Source: Actinomycetes bacterium
GTDB lineage: Bacteria > Actinomycetota > CALGFH01
NCBI GenBank assembly: GCA_036000965.1
Contig: DASYUT010000161.1
Coordinates: forward strand, 1 to 63,134
DNA length: 63,134 nt
Direction: 5' to 3'
Positions 17,244-25,115 of this stretch are shown in pieces. Both the position numbers and the translations under genes were made by a program. How positions within the stretch are numbered: the first letter of the stretch is position 1; every line of letters begins with the position of its first letter. The notes below the pieces were generated by a model. That model worked only from the letters and a program-made list of their open reading frames with translations, was not told where the DNA came from and searched no databases.

Positions 17244-17870
17244 ATGTCGACAGCGGGAGATGGAACCGGTGGGCGGGAGGCGGACCTGGACTGGCGTCCG
17301 GGCTTGCCCGGCTCCCATCCGGTCGGGCCGGGCGCGCGGCCCGGGTTCGGTGTCCCGGTCGCCTACTGGTCCACCGGGCAGGCTGGGGTCCGCCGCCGCG
17401 ACCCCGCGCCGGACCCCGACCGCCCCGGCTACTACGAGGGGTACCCGCTGGCCGGCTGGGGCCGGCGGGTCGTCGCGTCCCTGCTCGACGGGCTCATCGT
17501 CGCGTTCCTCTACGTGCCGGGCACGACCGTGTTCCAGCTCGCCGCCGACAGCGGTGCCGGGCCCGACCGCGCGGTCTTCCTGGTCCTCGGCATCGTGCTG
17601 GAGCTGCTCGCGCTCGGCCTGATGCTGTGGAACCAGTTCGCCGCCCAGGGCCGGACCGGCCAGACCTGGGGCAAGCAGGCGATGGGCATCCGCCTGCTCC
17701 GCAAGGCTGACGGGCGGCCCCTCGGCACCGGCCTGGTCTTCCTGCGCTGGGTCGTCCACCTCGTGGACTCGCTGCCGTGCTGCCTCGGCTACCTCTGGCC
17801 GCTGTGGGACCCGCGCCGCCAGACGTTCGCCGACAAGATCGTCGGCTCGCTCGTCATCCACGAGCGCTGA
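17244..17870 (+). CDS. RDD family membrane protein
   Basis: 208 aa from ATG 17244 with GAGGAC upstream. A Pro/Gly-rich hydrophilic N-terminus (about 70 residues) precedes the RDD domain: LAGWGRRVVASLLDGLIVAF (Arg and Asp in the first membrane helix), a second helix, then QGRTGQTWGKQAMGIRLL and the C-terminal DPRRQTFADKIVGSLVI. RDD proteins are small inner-membrane proteins of mostly unknown role, some tied to Na+/H+ exchange. Two further RDD paralogs lie at 36.6 and 37.3 kb and share the DARRQTFADKI ending. Confidence 0.88.
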   Translation: MSTAGDGTGGREADLDWRPGLPGSHPVGPGARPGFGVPVAYWSTGQAGVRRRDPAPDPDRPGYYEGYPLAGWGRRVVASLLDGLIVAFLYVPGTTVFQLAADSGAGPDRAVFLVLGIVLELLALGLMLWNQFAAQGRTGQTWGKQAMGIRLLRKADGRPLGTGLVFLRWVVHLVDSLPCCLGYLWPLWDPRRQTFADKIVGSLVIHER

Positions 17871-17933
17871 CCCGGGCTCGAGGTCGGGATGGAGGGCGGG
17901 ACGGCAGCACCGGCTGTCACGGCGGGTGGTGCC

Positions 17934-18329
17934 CTACCGGTCGGCTGCCGGGTCCGGCGTCCCCGGTCCGGGGTCCAGCAGGCGCTGGTTGCGTGCCTCG
18001 GCCCGGCGCGCCAGGCGGAGCTGGCGCCAGCCGACGAGCAGGATGGCGAGGAACAGCACGACCCCGACGCCGAGACCGGCGGCCAGCGCCGTCCAGTAGA
18101 CGCCGGCGTTGAGCGTGACCGGCAGCACCACCAGCACCAGCCAGACGGCGGTGGTCGCTGCGCTGATCCGCAGCGCGCTGCGCAGCGTCCGGGCCCGCAG
18201 CCGCGCCTGGGCCGAGCGGGCCAGCATGACCGCTGCCGCGGCCAGTGCCGGGTCGGCGACCGCCTCCCCGGTGCTGACCGCCCGCGCGACCCGCCGCCTG
18301 GCCTCGGGCCCGAGATCGAAGCCACTCAT
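17934..18329 (-). CDS. Hypothetical membrane protein with two transmembrane segments
   Basis: 131 aa from ATG 18329 (MSGFDLGPEARRRVARAVS). It contains a soluble helical N-terminus, two predicted membrane helices (ISAATTAVWLVLVVLPVT and WTALAAGLGVGVVLFLAILL) and a charged C-terminal tail. I do not recognise the family. The frame stays open upstream through the 15-bp repeat array, so a (HPGGL)n N-terminal extension is formally possible, but there is no start with a ribosome site there. It follows the prephenate dehydratase-like gene on the same strand. Confidence 0.65.
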   Translation of the reverse strand: MSGFDLGPEARRRVARAVSTGEAVADPALAAAAVMLARSAQARLRARTLRSALRISAATTAVWLVLVVLPVTLNAGVYWTALAAGLGVGVVLFLAILLVGWRQLRLARRAEARNQRLLDPGPGTPDPAADR

Positions 18330-18331
18330 GG

Positions 18332-18425
18332 CCCCAGGGTGCACCCCCCCAGGGTGCACCCCCCCAGGATGCAGCCCCCCAGGATGCAGCCCCCCAGGGT
18401 GCAGCCCCCCAGGATGCACCAGGCC
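18332..18425. repeat. 6 x 15-bp tandem repeat between pheA-like gene and a membrane gene
   Basis: AGG(G/A)TGCA(C/G) starts at 18336, 18351, 18366, 18381, 18396 and 18411, each followed by six C residues except the last. The period is exactly 15 bp, so any reading frame stays open. There are no spacers, so it is not a CRISPR. Confidence 0.95.
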
Positions 18426-18462
18426 CGGACAGGCCCGGGGGCCGCGAGGGCCCGGCCCGGGG

Positions 18463-19044
18463 TCACGGGTCGATGCGGCTCGCGGCCACGAACGTGGTGA
18501 AGTTGAACTTGAGGTCCTGGATGCGCCGCTCCAGCACACGCAGGCCGAACAGCTCGGCGCAGCGCTCGGCGGCGATCACCGCGGTCGTCGGCGGCAGCTC
18601 CCCGATGGCCAGCATCCGGGCCGCCTCGGCGGTGTCGGGCTCCTCGGTCACCAGCGTGGTCGGGAAGTGGTGGCGCAGCCACATCCGGCACTGCCGCAGC
18701 GCTTGCTGGTGGGAGGCGATGCGGTCGATCGCCCCCCGGCCGGGCAGGTCGGGATGGACGAGCAGGGTGTGGTTGACGTCGATCTCGAACAGGTCCTCCA
18801 CGTGGAAGCGGTGGGCCGCCATGGCGTAGACGCTCTCGTAGACGACCCCGCCGTTGGAGTTCTCGAGCGCGAAGATGCCGAGCTCGACCTCGCCGGCGGC
18901 CACCGCCCGCAGGACCCGGTCGGTGGAGACCAGCTCCACGATCTCGACCTCGCCGAGCTTGTTGTCCCTGGCGTACTCGAGGGCCGCCTCCTCGGAGAAC
19001 GACCCCCGGATGCCCATCACGCCGACCCGGCAGACCTCACCCAC
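18463..19044 (-). CDS. Prephenate dehydratase-domain protein without ACT domain
   Basis: 193 aa from GTG 19044, with GGGAGG upstream. It matches the periplasmic-binding-like fold of prephenate dehydratase: GIRGSFSEEAALEYA, ELGIFALENSNGGVVYESV and a C-terminal KFNFTTFVAAS. The usual NxTRF motif reads NFTTF, so the Arg next to the essential Thr is replaced by Thr. The regulatory ACT domain of PheA is absent; the protein ends directly after the catalytic region. Phenylpyruvate formation is the family role, but with the altered motif a divergent function is possible. Its start overlaps the stop of the upstream hydrolase by 8 bp, so the two are coupled. Confidence 0.75.
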   Translation of the reverse strand: MGEVCRVGVMGIRGSFSEEAALEYARDNKLGEVEIVELVSTDRVLRAVAAGEVELGIFALENSNGGVVYESVYAMAAHRFHVEDLFEIDVNHTLLVHPDLPGRGAIDRIASHQQALRQCRMWLRHHFPTTLVTEEPDTAEAARMLAIGELPPTTAVIAAERCAELFGLRVLERRIQDLKFNFTTFVAASRIDP

Positions 19045-19975
19045 GGGCGGCCACCTCCCTGGCGAAACCGGCGAGCTCAGCGGCCAGCGCCTCCGGGCGC
19101 TGCAGGGGAATGTCGTGCATGGTGTCCTCGAACCAGGTCACGCGGGCGTCGGGCAGCCGCGAGGCGGCCAGGTCGACCGCTGGCCGCTTGGCGGCGGCGA
19201 ACTCGTCGCTGCCGGCCGGGCAGATCAGCACCGGGCAGGCCACCTTGGCGTACAGCTCCGACGGCCGCTGGTCGTACAGGGCTTCGACGACCTGCATGTG
19301 GTTGCCGAAGTGGAACCGGGCGCGGGCCACGCCCCCGGCGTCGACCTCGACGCCGGCGCGCAGGAACGCCCGCACCCAGGCCTTGCGCGCGTCAGGCAAG
19401 GACGCGTTCTTCGTGTCGATCCTGGGTGGCACCCATCGTCCCGCCTGCTCGAGCCAGTCCTCCAGCGGCACCGCGAAGCGGGGCGGGGCAAGCTGCTCGA
19501 GCGCCTTCTCCCTGGTCATGCCGGGCCAGGCCGAGATCTCGATGAAGCCGCCGTCGACCAGGGCGAGGCCGGCGACGGCATCGGCGTCCCGGTCGGCGGC
19601 GTACTGCAGGGCGACGTTGCCGCCCCAGGAGTGACCGGCGAGCAGCGGGCGTGCGATGCCCAGGGCGCCCAGGGCGGCCTCGAGGTCGCGCCCGACCGGC
19701 TCGAACCCGTAGCCGCCCGCCGGCTGGTCGGACTCGCCATGGCCCCGCTGGTCCAGTGCCAACACCCGGAAGCCGGCCGCGGCGAGCAGGGGCGCGACCC
19801 CGTCCCAGATCCGGCAGTTGGAGGCGAGCCCGTGCAGCAGCACCACCGGGGGCCCGTCGCCGCCCCAGTCCCTGGCGTGCAGGGCGATGCCGTCGCCCGG
19901 GACGGACCGGTCGGTGGGCGTGCTCGGGTCGGTGGGCGTGCTCGGGTCGGTGGGCATGCTCGGGTCGGTGGGCAT
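19037..19975 (-). CDS. Alpha/beta-fold hydrolase
   Basis: 312 aa from ATG 19975. The first 24 residues are four tandem hexapeptides (MPTDPS, MPTDPS, TPTDPS, TPTDRS) before the fold begins at VPGDGIALHARDWGG; the second ATG (19957) is an alternative start. The hydrolase features are the oxyanion motif LLHGLASN, LDQRGHGESDQP, nucleophile Ser in AGHSWGGNVA, Asp in CPAGSDEF and His in DTMHDIPLQRP. It is a cytosolic esterase, lipase or C-C hydrolase of unknown substrate. The downstream dehydratase-like gene is translationally coupled. Confidence 0.85.
   Translation of the reverse strand: MPTDPSMPTDPSTPTDPSTPTDRSVPGDGIALHARDWGGDGPPVVLLHGLASNCRIWDGVAPLLAAAGFRVLALDQRGHGESDQPAGGYGFEPVGRDLEAALGALGIARPLLAGHSWGGNVALQYAADRDADAVAGLALVDGGFIEISAWPGMTREKALEQLAPPRFAVPLEDWLEQAGRWVPPRIDTKNASLPDARKAWVRAFLRAGVEVDAGGVARARFHFGNHMQVVEALYDQRPSELYAKVACPVLICPAGSDEFAAAKRPAVDLAASRLPDARVTWFEDTMHDIPLQRPEALAAELAGFAREVAARG
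19904..19975 (-). repeat. 4 x 18-bp in-frame repeat at the hydrolase N-terminus
   Basis: Four copies of an 18-bp unit (plus-strand core GGTCGGTGGGC(G/A)TGCTCG) encode the hexapeptide (M/T)PTD(P/R)S. The two upstream copies carry ATG where the others carry ACG, so the duplication has also multiplied the start codon. Confidence 0.9.
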
Positions 19976-20055
19976 GGACCAACATCCTACGGGCATCCGG
20001 GAACCCGATCGAATCCTGAGCGCGCCCAGGCGAGCACGCAGAGGAACCGAGGGTC

Positions 20056-20532
20056 CTAGGCGGCAGGCTCGGGGAGGTCGTCCCGGTCGACGTAGGCGAC
20101 CTCGAACGGCCGGCCGTCCTCGACCCGGACCCGGAACAGCGACCCGGTGCGGAAGTCGGGCGGCCCGTCGACCAGGCCGGCCCGCAGCAGGTACATCGGG
20201 ATGAGGTCGCCGTGGCCGACTCCGACCACGGCGGAGCCCGGGTGGGCGGCCGCCTCGCGGACCCAGCCGTCCATGTCGGCCTGGTCGTAGCCGAGCCGGT
20301 CGTCGAGCCGCAGCCCCACCCCGAGCGTGGCGGCCAGGGGCGCCGCGGTCTCGACGCAGCGCAGCCACGGGCTGGCAGCGAGCACGGCGGGCCGTTCCGG
20401 CGCGAGCGCCCTGGCGAGCCGCTCCGCCTGCGCCCGGCCACGCCCGGTGAGCGGCCGGTCCCGGTCGGCCCCGGTCCAGCGCCGCCGGTCGGCCGCCTTG
20501 GCGTGCCGCACCAGGAACAGGGTGGTTGCCAT
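20056..20532 (-). CDS. Histidine phosphatase family protein (SixA-like)
   Basis: 158 aa from ATG 20532. The catalytic RHG-type motif is LFLVRHAKAADRRRW, where the phosphohistidine is His in VRHA. DRPLTGRGRAQAERLA and a second His in VVGVGHGDLIP complete the active site. The length and the KAADR variant match SixA-type phosphohistidine phosphatases, which dephosphorylate His-containing proteins, though phosphoglycerate-mutase-like hydrolysis of small substrates is possible. An ATG at 20550 is an alternative start. Confidence 0.87.
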   Translation of the reverse strand: MATTLFLVRHAKAADRRRWTGADRDRPLTGRGRAQAERLARALAPERPAVLAASPWLRCVETAAPLAATLGVGLRLDDRLGYDQADMDGWVREAAAHPGSAVVGVGHGDLIPMYLLRAGLVDGPPDFRTGSLFRVRVEDGRPFEVAYVDRDDLPEPAA

Positions 20533-20568
20533 GCTCCGGAGTGTGGCCATGTGCCCGGCCGGAGGCAA

Positions 20569-20610
20569 CCCCAGCCCAGGCACCCCAGCCCAGGCACCCC
20601 AGCCCAGGTG
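20569..20610. repeat. 3 x 14-bp tandem repeat upstream of the SixA-like gene
   Basis: CCCCAGCCCAGGCA is repeated at 20569-20582, 20583-20596 and (two mismatches) 20597-20610. It lies 37-78 bp upstream of the phosphatase start and 33 bp after the SCP2 gene stop. Confidence 0.9.
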
Positions 20611-20642
20611 ACCTGGCATCGCCACCTCCCGCGCGTCCGGCG

Positions 20643-21080
20643 CTACGAGGCCGGGCGGTCGAACCAGGAGGCGAAGGTCTGGGCGAAGAACAGGTCCCCG
20701 GACACCTTGAGCTTGCCGGTCATGAACGCCTGCATGCCGGGCAGCCTGTTGGTGACCAGGCGCAGGAAGTCGCCCAAGCCGATCTTGAGGGTGACCCGAG
20801 GGCTCTCGGCGGTGCCCTTCTCGACCTCGCAGCGGCCGTCGGCGATCCGCATCACGTAGGGATGAGGGCCGTCCGGAGCCGCGATCTCGTACTGCACGGT
20901 GGCCTGCTGCCCGGCCGCCTTCTGCGGGTTGAACGAGTTGACCATGCCCTGGTAGACCTGCTCGAGCGTGCCGTCGACGCCGCCCTCCTGGCTCTGGATG
21001 GCGGCCACCAGCTCCTCGTTGGAGAGCCGGTCCACGGCGGCGACGAGCTGGTCGTAGTTCGAGGCGTTTATCTCGGTCAT
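20643..21080 (-). CDS. SCP2 sterol/lipid-binding domain protein
   Basis: 145 aa from ATG 21080 with GGAGGG upstream. The second half is a SCP2 fold: VQYEIAAPDGPHPYVMRIADG, RVTLKIGLGDFLRLVTNRL, PGMQAFMTGKLKVSGDLFFA. The GKLKVSGD turn is the family signature. It binds hydrophobic ligands in the cytosol; the natural ligand is unknown. The first 60 residues form a helical region with DGTLEQVYQGMVNSF. It is divergent from the AI-2E-family permease across a repeat-filled gap. Confidence 0.88.
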   Translation of the reverse strand: MTEINASNYDQLVAAVDRLSNEELVAAIQSQEGGVDGTLEQVYQGMVNSFNPQKAAGQQATVQYEIAAPDGPHPYVMRIADGRCEVEKGTAESPRVTLKIGLGDFLRLVTNRLPGMQAFMTGKLKVSGDLFFAQTFASWFDRPAS

Positions 21081-21150
21081 TTCCGTGTCCCTCCAGCGGG
21101 GCGGCAGCCAACGGCCCAAAGCCTATCGCGGCAACGCCGCCCTCGAGCAG

Positions 21151-21253
21151 CCCGGTCGAGCAGCCCGGTCGAGCAGCCCGGTCGAGCAGCCGCCCGGTCG
21201 AGCAGCCGCCCGGTCGAGCAGTAGCCCGGTCGAGCAGCCGCCCGGTCGAGCAG
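21151..21253. repeat. 7 copies of a 13-bp repeat in a divergent intergenic region
   Basis: CCCGGTCGAGCAG occurs at 21151, 21164, 21177, 21193, 21209, 21225 and 21241. The first three are contiguous; the rest are separated by CCG or TAG, giving a 16-bp period. A decayed copy precedes them at 21141. The array sits between SCP2 (minus) and the permease (plus), so it lies upstream of both genes. Confidence 0.95.
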
Positions 21254-21347
21254 CAGCCTAGCCTGGTCCGCACTTGAGCCGAGGGGCTAGAGGCCCTTTA
21301 CTTGCCCTGCCCCGCATGAGGGCCGACTCCCGGGAGGGTACTCGACG

Positions 21348-22517
21348 ATGGCCAGGACGCCAGACACTGGCGCCGTCACTGTCACGGCGACCGGCGGCAA
21401 CGGCGAGCGCGCCCAGGACCGGGCCCGGCGCCGGTCCTGGGCCGCCTACCGCTGGGGGCTGTTCGCCAGCCTTGGCGCGCTCACCGTGTACCTCGGCGCC
21501 CGTGCCGTGGTCGCCGCCCAGGCGGTGCTCATCCGGGCCCTGATCGCGCTGTTCTTCGCGGTCAGCCTGGACCCCGCCGTGCGCTGGCTGAACCGCCGCG
21601 GCGTCAGCCGGGGCCTCGCCGTGACGATCATCATCGGGCTCGTCGTGGTGGTGGCGGTCGCGTTCCTGGTCTCCATCATCCCGGCGCTGGCTTCCCAGTT
21701 CCAGACGTTCACCGCCGACCTGCCCCGGTACTTCGAGCAGCTCAACCAGCGCTCGCGGAGCTTCCGGGTGCTGAACCGGCAGTTCGACGTGTCCCGCCAG
21801 ATCCAGGGGCTGGTCGGCAGCCTGCCCTCCCGGCTCGGCACCGGCCTGCTCGGGTTCACCAGCCGGGTGTTCGGGGCGCTGTTCAGCGGCCTCACCATCC
21901 TCGTGCTCACCATCTACTTCATGGCCGACCTGCCGCGGCTGCGGTCCGGTCTGGTCCGCCTGATGCCCCGCCACCGGCGGGCGCGCTCGGCCGAGGTCGT
22001 CGGCCTCGTGGTCGAAAAGGTCGGCGACTACATGATCGGGAACATCCTCATCTCGGTCGTGGCCGGGGTCGCCTCCTACGCCGCGTTCCTGGTGCTCGGC
22101 GTCCCCTTCAGGATCCCGCTCGCCATCCTGGTCGCCTTCTGCGACCTCATCCCGATGGTCGGCGCCACCCTGGGCGCGATCCTCTGCGTCGCGGTCGCCG
22201 CGTTCGCCACCGACATCTGGCCGACCGCGGTCCTCGTCGCCCTGTTCTTCGTGGCCTACCAGCAGCTCGAGAACTACCTGATCGCCCCGCGCATCCTGAG
22301 GTCCACAGTCGACATCTCGGCCAGCGCCGTGCTGCTCGCCGGCCTCATCGGCGCGACCGTCCTCGGGCTGGTCGGGGCGTTGATGGCGATCCCGGTCGCC
22401 GCCGCCGTCAAGGTCCTCTACGCGCAGCGGGTGGCCGCCGAGGAGGCGTACGAGTCGGCCCGCGCACCGGCCGTCATGGGGACCGAGGCAGGGGCGCCGC
22501 CGGCCGAGCCGGGGTGA
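21348..22517 (+). CDS. AI-2E family transporter (TqsA/PerM-like permease)
   Basis: 389 aa from ATG 21348 with GGGAGGG upstream. The topology is typical: a pair of N-terminal helices (LIRALIALFFAVSLDPAVRW), two more, a soluble domain (residues about 115-190), then a cluster of helices with SRLGTGLLGF, VPFRIPLAILVAFCDLIPM and YQQLENYLIAPRI. The D-L-I-P-x-x-G and QxxEN motifs mark the family. Members export autoinducer-2 or act as Na+/H+ antiporters; many are of unknown substrate. Confidence 0.9.
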   Translation: MARTPDTGAVTVTATGGNGERAQDRARRRSWAAYRWGLFASLGALTVYLGARAVVAAQAVLIRALIALFFAVSLDPAVRWLNRRGVSRGLAVTIIIGLVVVVAVAFLVSIIPALASQFQTFTADLPRYFEQLNQRSRSFRVLNRQFDVSRQIQGLVGSLPSRLGTGLLGFTSRVFGALFSGLTILVLTIYFMADLPRLRSGLVRLMPRHRRARSAEVVGLVVEKVGDYMIGNILISVVAGVASYAAFLVLGVPFRIPLAILVAFCDLIPMVGATLGAILCVAVAAFATDIWPTAVLVALFFVAYQQLENYLIAPRILRSTVDISASAVLLAGLIGATVLGLVGALMAIPVAAAVKVLYAQRVAAEEAYESARAPAVMGTEAGAPPAEPG

Positions 22518-22681
22518 TGTCGCCGGGGGGCCGAGCACGGGCGGGTCGAGGACCGGGCGCCTTGACCCGCCGGGCCGACCGGCCGACCCGACCCGCCGGC
22601 GCCGCGCCGACCCACCGGCCCCGGCACACCCGCCCGAGCGGCCTGCGGCCGGAGACCCACTCAGGGCCGGCCCGCCGGCGG

Positions 22682-23692
22682 TCATCCGACGCGTCCGAGA
22701 AGGGCGTGGCCGAGCCGGTGGCCCGAGCGCCAGGCGCCCTCGACCTTCGCGCCCTCGCCCCAGTCGCCGCACAGCCCGACCGGCGCGTGCCCCGGGCCGA
22801 GCAGCCAGGGCACGTCCACACCCTCCGCGACCTGGGCGTGGGTCCAGCGCTGGTGGCTGGTCCAGGCCGGATCGGCCGCCCAGCCGCCAGCGACTCGCGC
22901 CGTGGCGGCGACCAGCTCGCCGGTGACCCGCGCCGGGTCGTCGTCCCAGTGGGCCCGGGTCCACGCCCCGGTCGCGTGGGCGACCAGGACCGTGCCGGCG
23001 GGGTCGTGGCGCTTGGAGGAGTCGTGGCAGAGGAACGAGAGTGGGCCGCCGTCCACGAACACGCCCCGCCAGGTCGGCGGGGCCGCGTCCGGGTACCCGG
23101 CGACCAGCGCCCAGCACGGGTCGTAGGCGGCCCGCGCCGCCGTCCCGGCCAGCTCCTCCAGGCCGGTGACGCCGGTCAGCAGCTCGACCGCCCGGGGAGT
23201 GGGCAGGGCGAGCACCAGCGCCCGCGCCACCCACACGCCCGCTGGCGTGGTGGCCAGCTCCCAGCTCGCACCCTTCGCCGGCCGGACGGCGGTCACCCGG
23301 ACCTGCCGGTGCACGGTGAGCCCGCGGGCGAGCTGCTCGGCAAGCGTGACGATGCCGTCGGGGAACGCCCAGCGGACCCGGCCCGACTCGGCCGGCCCGC
23401 CCTCGGCGAGCCGCCCGCTCTTGTAGCGGTGCAGGCGGGTCGCCCAGGGCTCGGCCAGGCCGGTGGCGGCCAGCCGGCGCAGCAACGCCGCGAACTCGGG
23501 GTTGCCCGCGGTCACGTACTGCGCGCCGTGATCGACGACCGTCCCGGCCACCCGCCGGGTGGCCATCCGCCCGCCCACGCCCCGGCGCTTCTCCAGCACG
23601 ACGACGGGCAGGCCGGCGCCGGCCAGCACGCGCGCGCAGGCCAGGCCGGACACCCCGGCCCCGACGACCACGACCGGCTGGCGGGAGGGCAT
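22682..23692 (-). CDS. FAD-dependent amine oxidoreductase (renalase-like, NAD(P)-binding)
   Basis: 336 aa from ATG 23692. Residues 7-20 hold the dinucleotide-binding motif VVVGAGVSGLACARVL, followed by VVVLEKRRGVGGRMATRR, the GG-R motif of the amine oxidase superfamily. VVDHGAQYVTAGNPEFAALL is typical of the bacterial renalase-like group (COG3380). The C-terminal FAD-contact motif is VGLCGDWGEGAKVEGAWRSG. Bacterial renalases oxidise isomeric dihydro-NAD(P), so a metabolite-repair role is plausible by family. No signal peptide is visible. Confidence 0.87.
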   Translation of the reverse strand: MPSRQPVVVVGAGVSGLACARVLAGAGLPVVVLEKRRGVGGRMATRRVAGTVVDHGAQYVTAGNPEFAALLRRLAATGLAEPWATRLHRYKSGRLAEGGPAESGRVRWAFPDGIVTLAEQLARGLTVHRQVRVTAVRPAKGASWELATTPAGVWVARALVLALPTPRAVELLTGVTGLEELAGTAARAAYDPCWALVAGYPDAAPPTWRGVFVDGGPLSFLCHDSSKRHDPAGTVLVAHATGAWTRAHWDDDPARVTGELVAATARVAGGWAADPAWTSHQRWTHAQVAEGVDVPWLLGPGHAPVGLCGDWGEGAKVEGAWRSGHRLGHALLGRVG

Positions 23693-23738
23693 GGACGCAG
23701 CCTAGAACCCCGGTCAAATGCACCCGCCCGCCCAGGTC

Positions 23739-24740
23739 CTACCCGAAGTCGATGCTCGCGTACCTGCTGAGCTTCGAGAACTGATGGCGAGCCTCGATCA
23801 GGCGCACCGTGCCCGACTTGGAGCGCATCGACAGCGACTGGGTGGTCGCCCCGCGCCGGTCGAAGCGCACGCCCCGCATCAGCTCGCCGTCGGTCACCCC
23901 GGTGGCCGCGAAGAACACGTTGTCGCCCCGGACCAGGTCGTCGATGGTGAGGACCTGGTCGAGGTCGTACCCGGCGTCCAGGGCGGCGGTGCGCTCCTCG
24001 TCGTTGCGGGGCCAGAGCCGGCCGAACATCACGGCGTCCAAGCACTTCAGCGCGCACGCGGCGATGACGGCCTCCGGCGTCCCGCCGACGCCGATGAGGA
24101 TGTCGACGCCGGTGCCGTCCCGGGCGGCCATGATCGCGCCGGCCACGTCGCCGTCGGGGATCAGCTTGATGCGGGCGCCCGCTTCGCGAACCTCGCGGAT
24201 CTTGTCCTCGTGCCGTGGCCGGTCGAGGATGCAGACGGTCAGGTCGGGAACCTCGCCTCCCTTGGCCTTGGCCAGCGCCCGCAGGTTGTCCCGGATGGGC
24301 GCCTCGAAGTCGATCACGTCGACACCCTCCCTGCCCACCACCAGCTTGTCCATGTAGACGCAGGGACCCGGGTCGAACATGGTGCCCCGGTCCGACAGGG
24401 CGACCACGGCGATCGCGTTCGGCATGCTCTTGGCGGTCAGGGTGGTGCCGTCCACCGGGTCCACCGCGATGTCGACCTGCGGCGGCGTGCCGTTGCCGAT
24501 CTCCTCGCCGTTGTAGAGCATCGGCGCGTTGTCCTTCTCGCCCTCGCCGATGACCACCACGCCGGTCATCGACACCGACCCGAGCACCGCCCGCATGGCG
24601 TCCACCGCGGCCTGGTCGACCAGCTCCTTGTCGCCGTAGCCCATCTTGCGGGCGGCCGCCATGGCGGCGGCCTCGGTGACGCGGACGAGCTCGAGAGCGA
24701 GGTTGCGGTCGGGGGCTTCGCTGCCTGGTCGAGCGCTCAT
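23739..24740 (-). CDS. glpX: Fructose-1,6-bisphosphatase, class II
   Basis: 333 aa from ATG 24740 with GGAGGTG upstream. The Li+-sensitive phosphatase signature [16 protein letters not shown] is clear, with upstream [14 protein letters not shown] and downstream [19 protein letters not shown], then [19 protein letters not shown]. These are the class II (GlpX) fingerprints. It removes the 1-phosphate from fructose 1,6-bisphosphate in gluconeogenesis and is the usual FBPase of Actinobacteria. A 3 x 15-bp repeat lies about 70-115 bp upstream. Confidence 0.94.
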   Translation of the reverse strand: MSARPGSEAPDRNLALELVRVTEAAAMAAARKMGYGDKELVDQAAVDAMRAVLGSVSMTGVVVIGEGEKDNAPMLYNGEEIGNGTPPQVDIAVDPVDGTTLTAKSMPNAIAVVALSDRGTMFDPGPCVYMDKLVVGREGVDVIDFEAPIRDNLRALAKAKGGEVPDLTVCILDRPRHEDKIREVREAGARIKLIPDGDVAGAIMAARDGTGVDILIGVGGTPEAVIAACALKCLDAVMFGRLWPRNDEERTAALDAGYDLDQVLTIDDLVRGDNVFFAATGVTDGELMRGVRFDRRGATTQSLSMRSKSGTVRLIEARHQFSKLSRYASIDFG

Positions 24741-24811
24741 GGGGCACCTCCGGGACGTGGCTCGCGGCCCGCCGGGCCGCCGGCTCGACAGTACCAGCTC
24801 AACGGGTTCCC

Positions 24812-24856
24812 AAGGGTCTTCATCACAGGGGTCTTCATCACAGGGGTCTTCACCGC
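24812..24856. repeat. 3 x 15-bp tandem repeat upstream of glpX
   Basis: A(A/G)GGGTCTTCATCAC at 24812-24826 and 24827-24841 is followed by a copy with a changed end (24842-24856). It is intergenic between glpX (minus) and the cation transporter (plus). Confidence 0.92.
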
Positions 24857-25115
24857 GTCCCTTTGCTCTTTGCGGCAAGGCCCTGGCGTGGGTCGCCGCC
24901 GTCCCTTACCCTTGTGAAATGGAGGCCCCGGCCCACTTTGGGCGAGGGCGGCCTCCGGCAGCAGGGCCCTGGCGCCCCCGATCCCACCCGGACGGCGCCG
25001 TGGGCCCGCTGCCTTTCCGGCCCCCGGCTGGAGCGTGCTTGCCGCGCCGGGCGTGGTTGGGTCAGGCTGTGCCAGACGGACAGCGCCGCCCGGTGCCACC
25101 TGGAGGAAGGGCTCG

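Noticed and set aside
18332-18425. CRISPR-like array
   Set aside because: The units are contiguous with no unique spacers and no cas genes are nearby; it is a simple 15-bp minisatellite.
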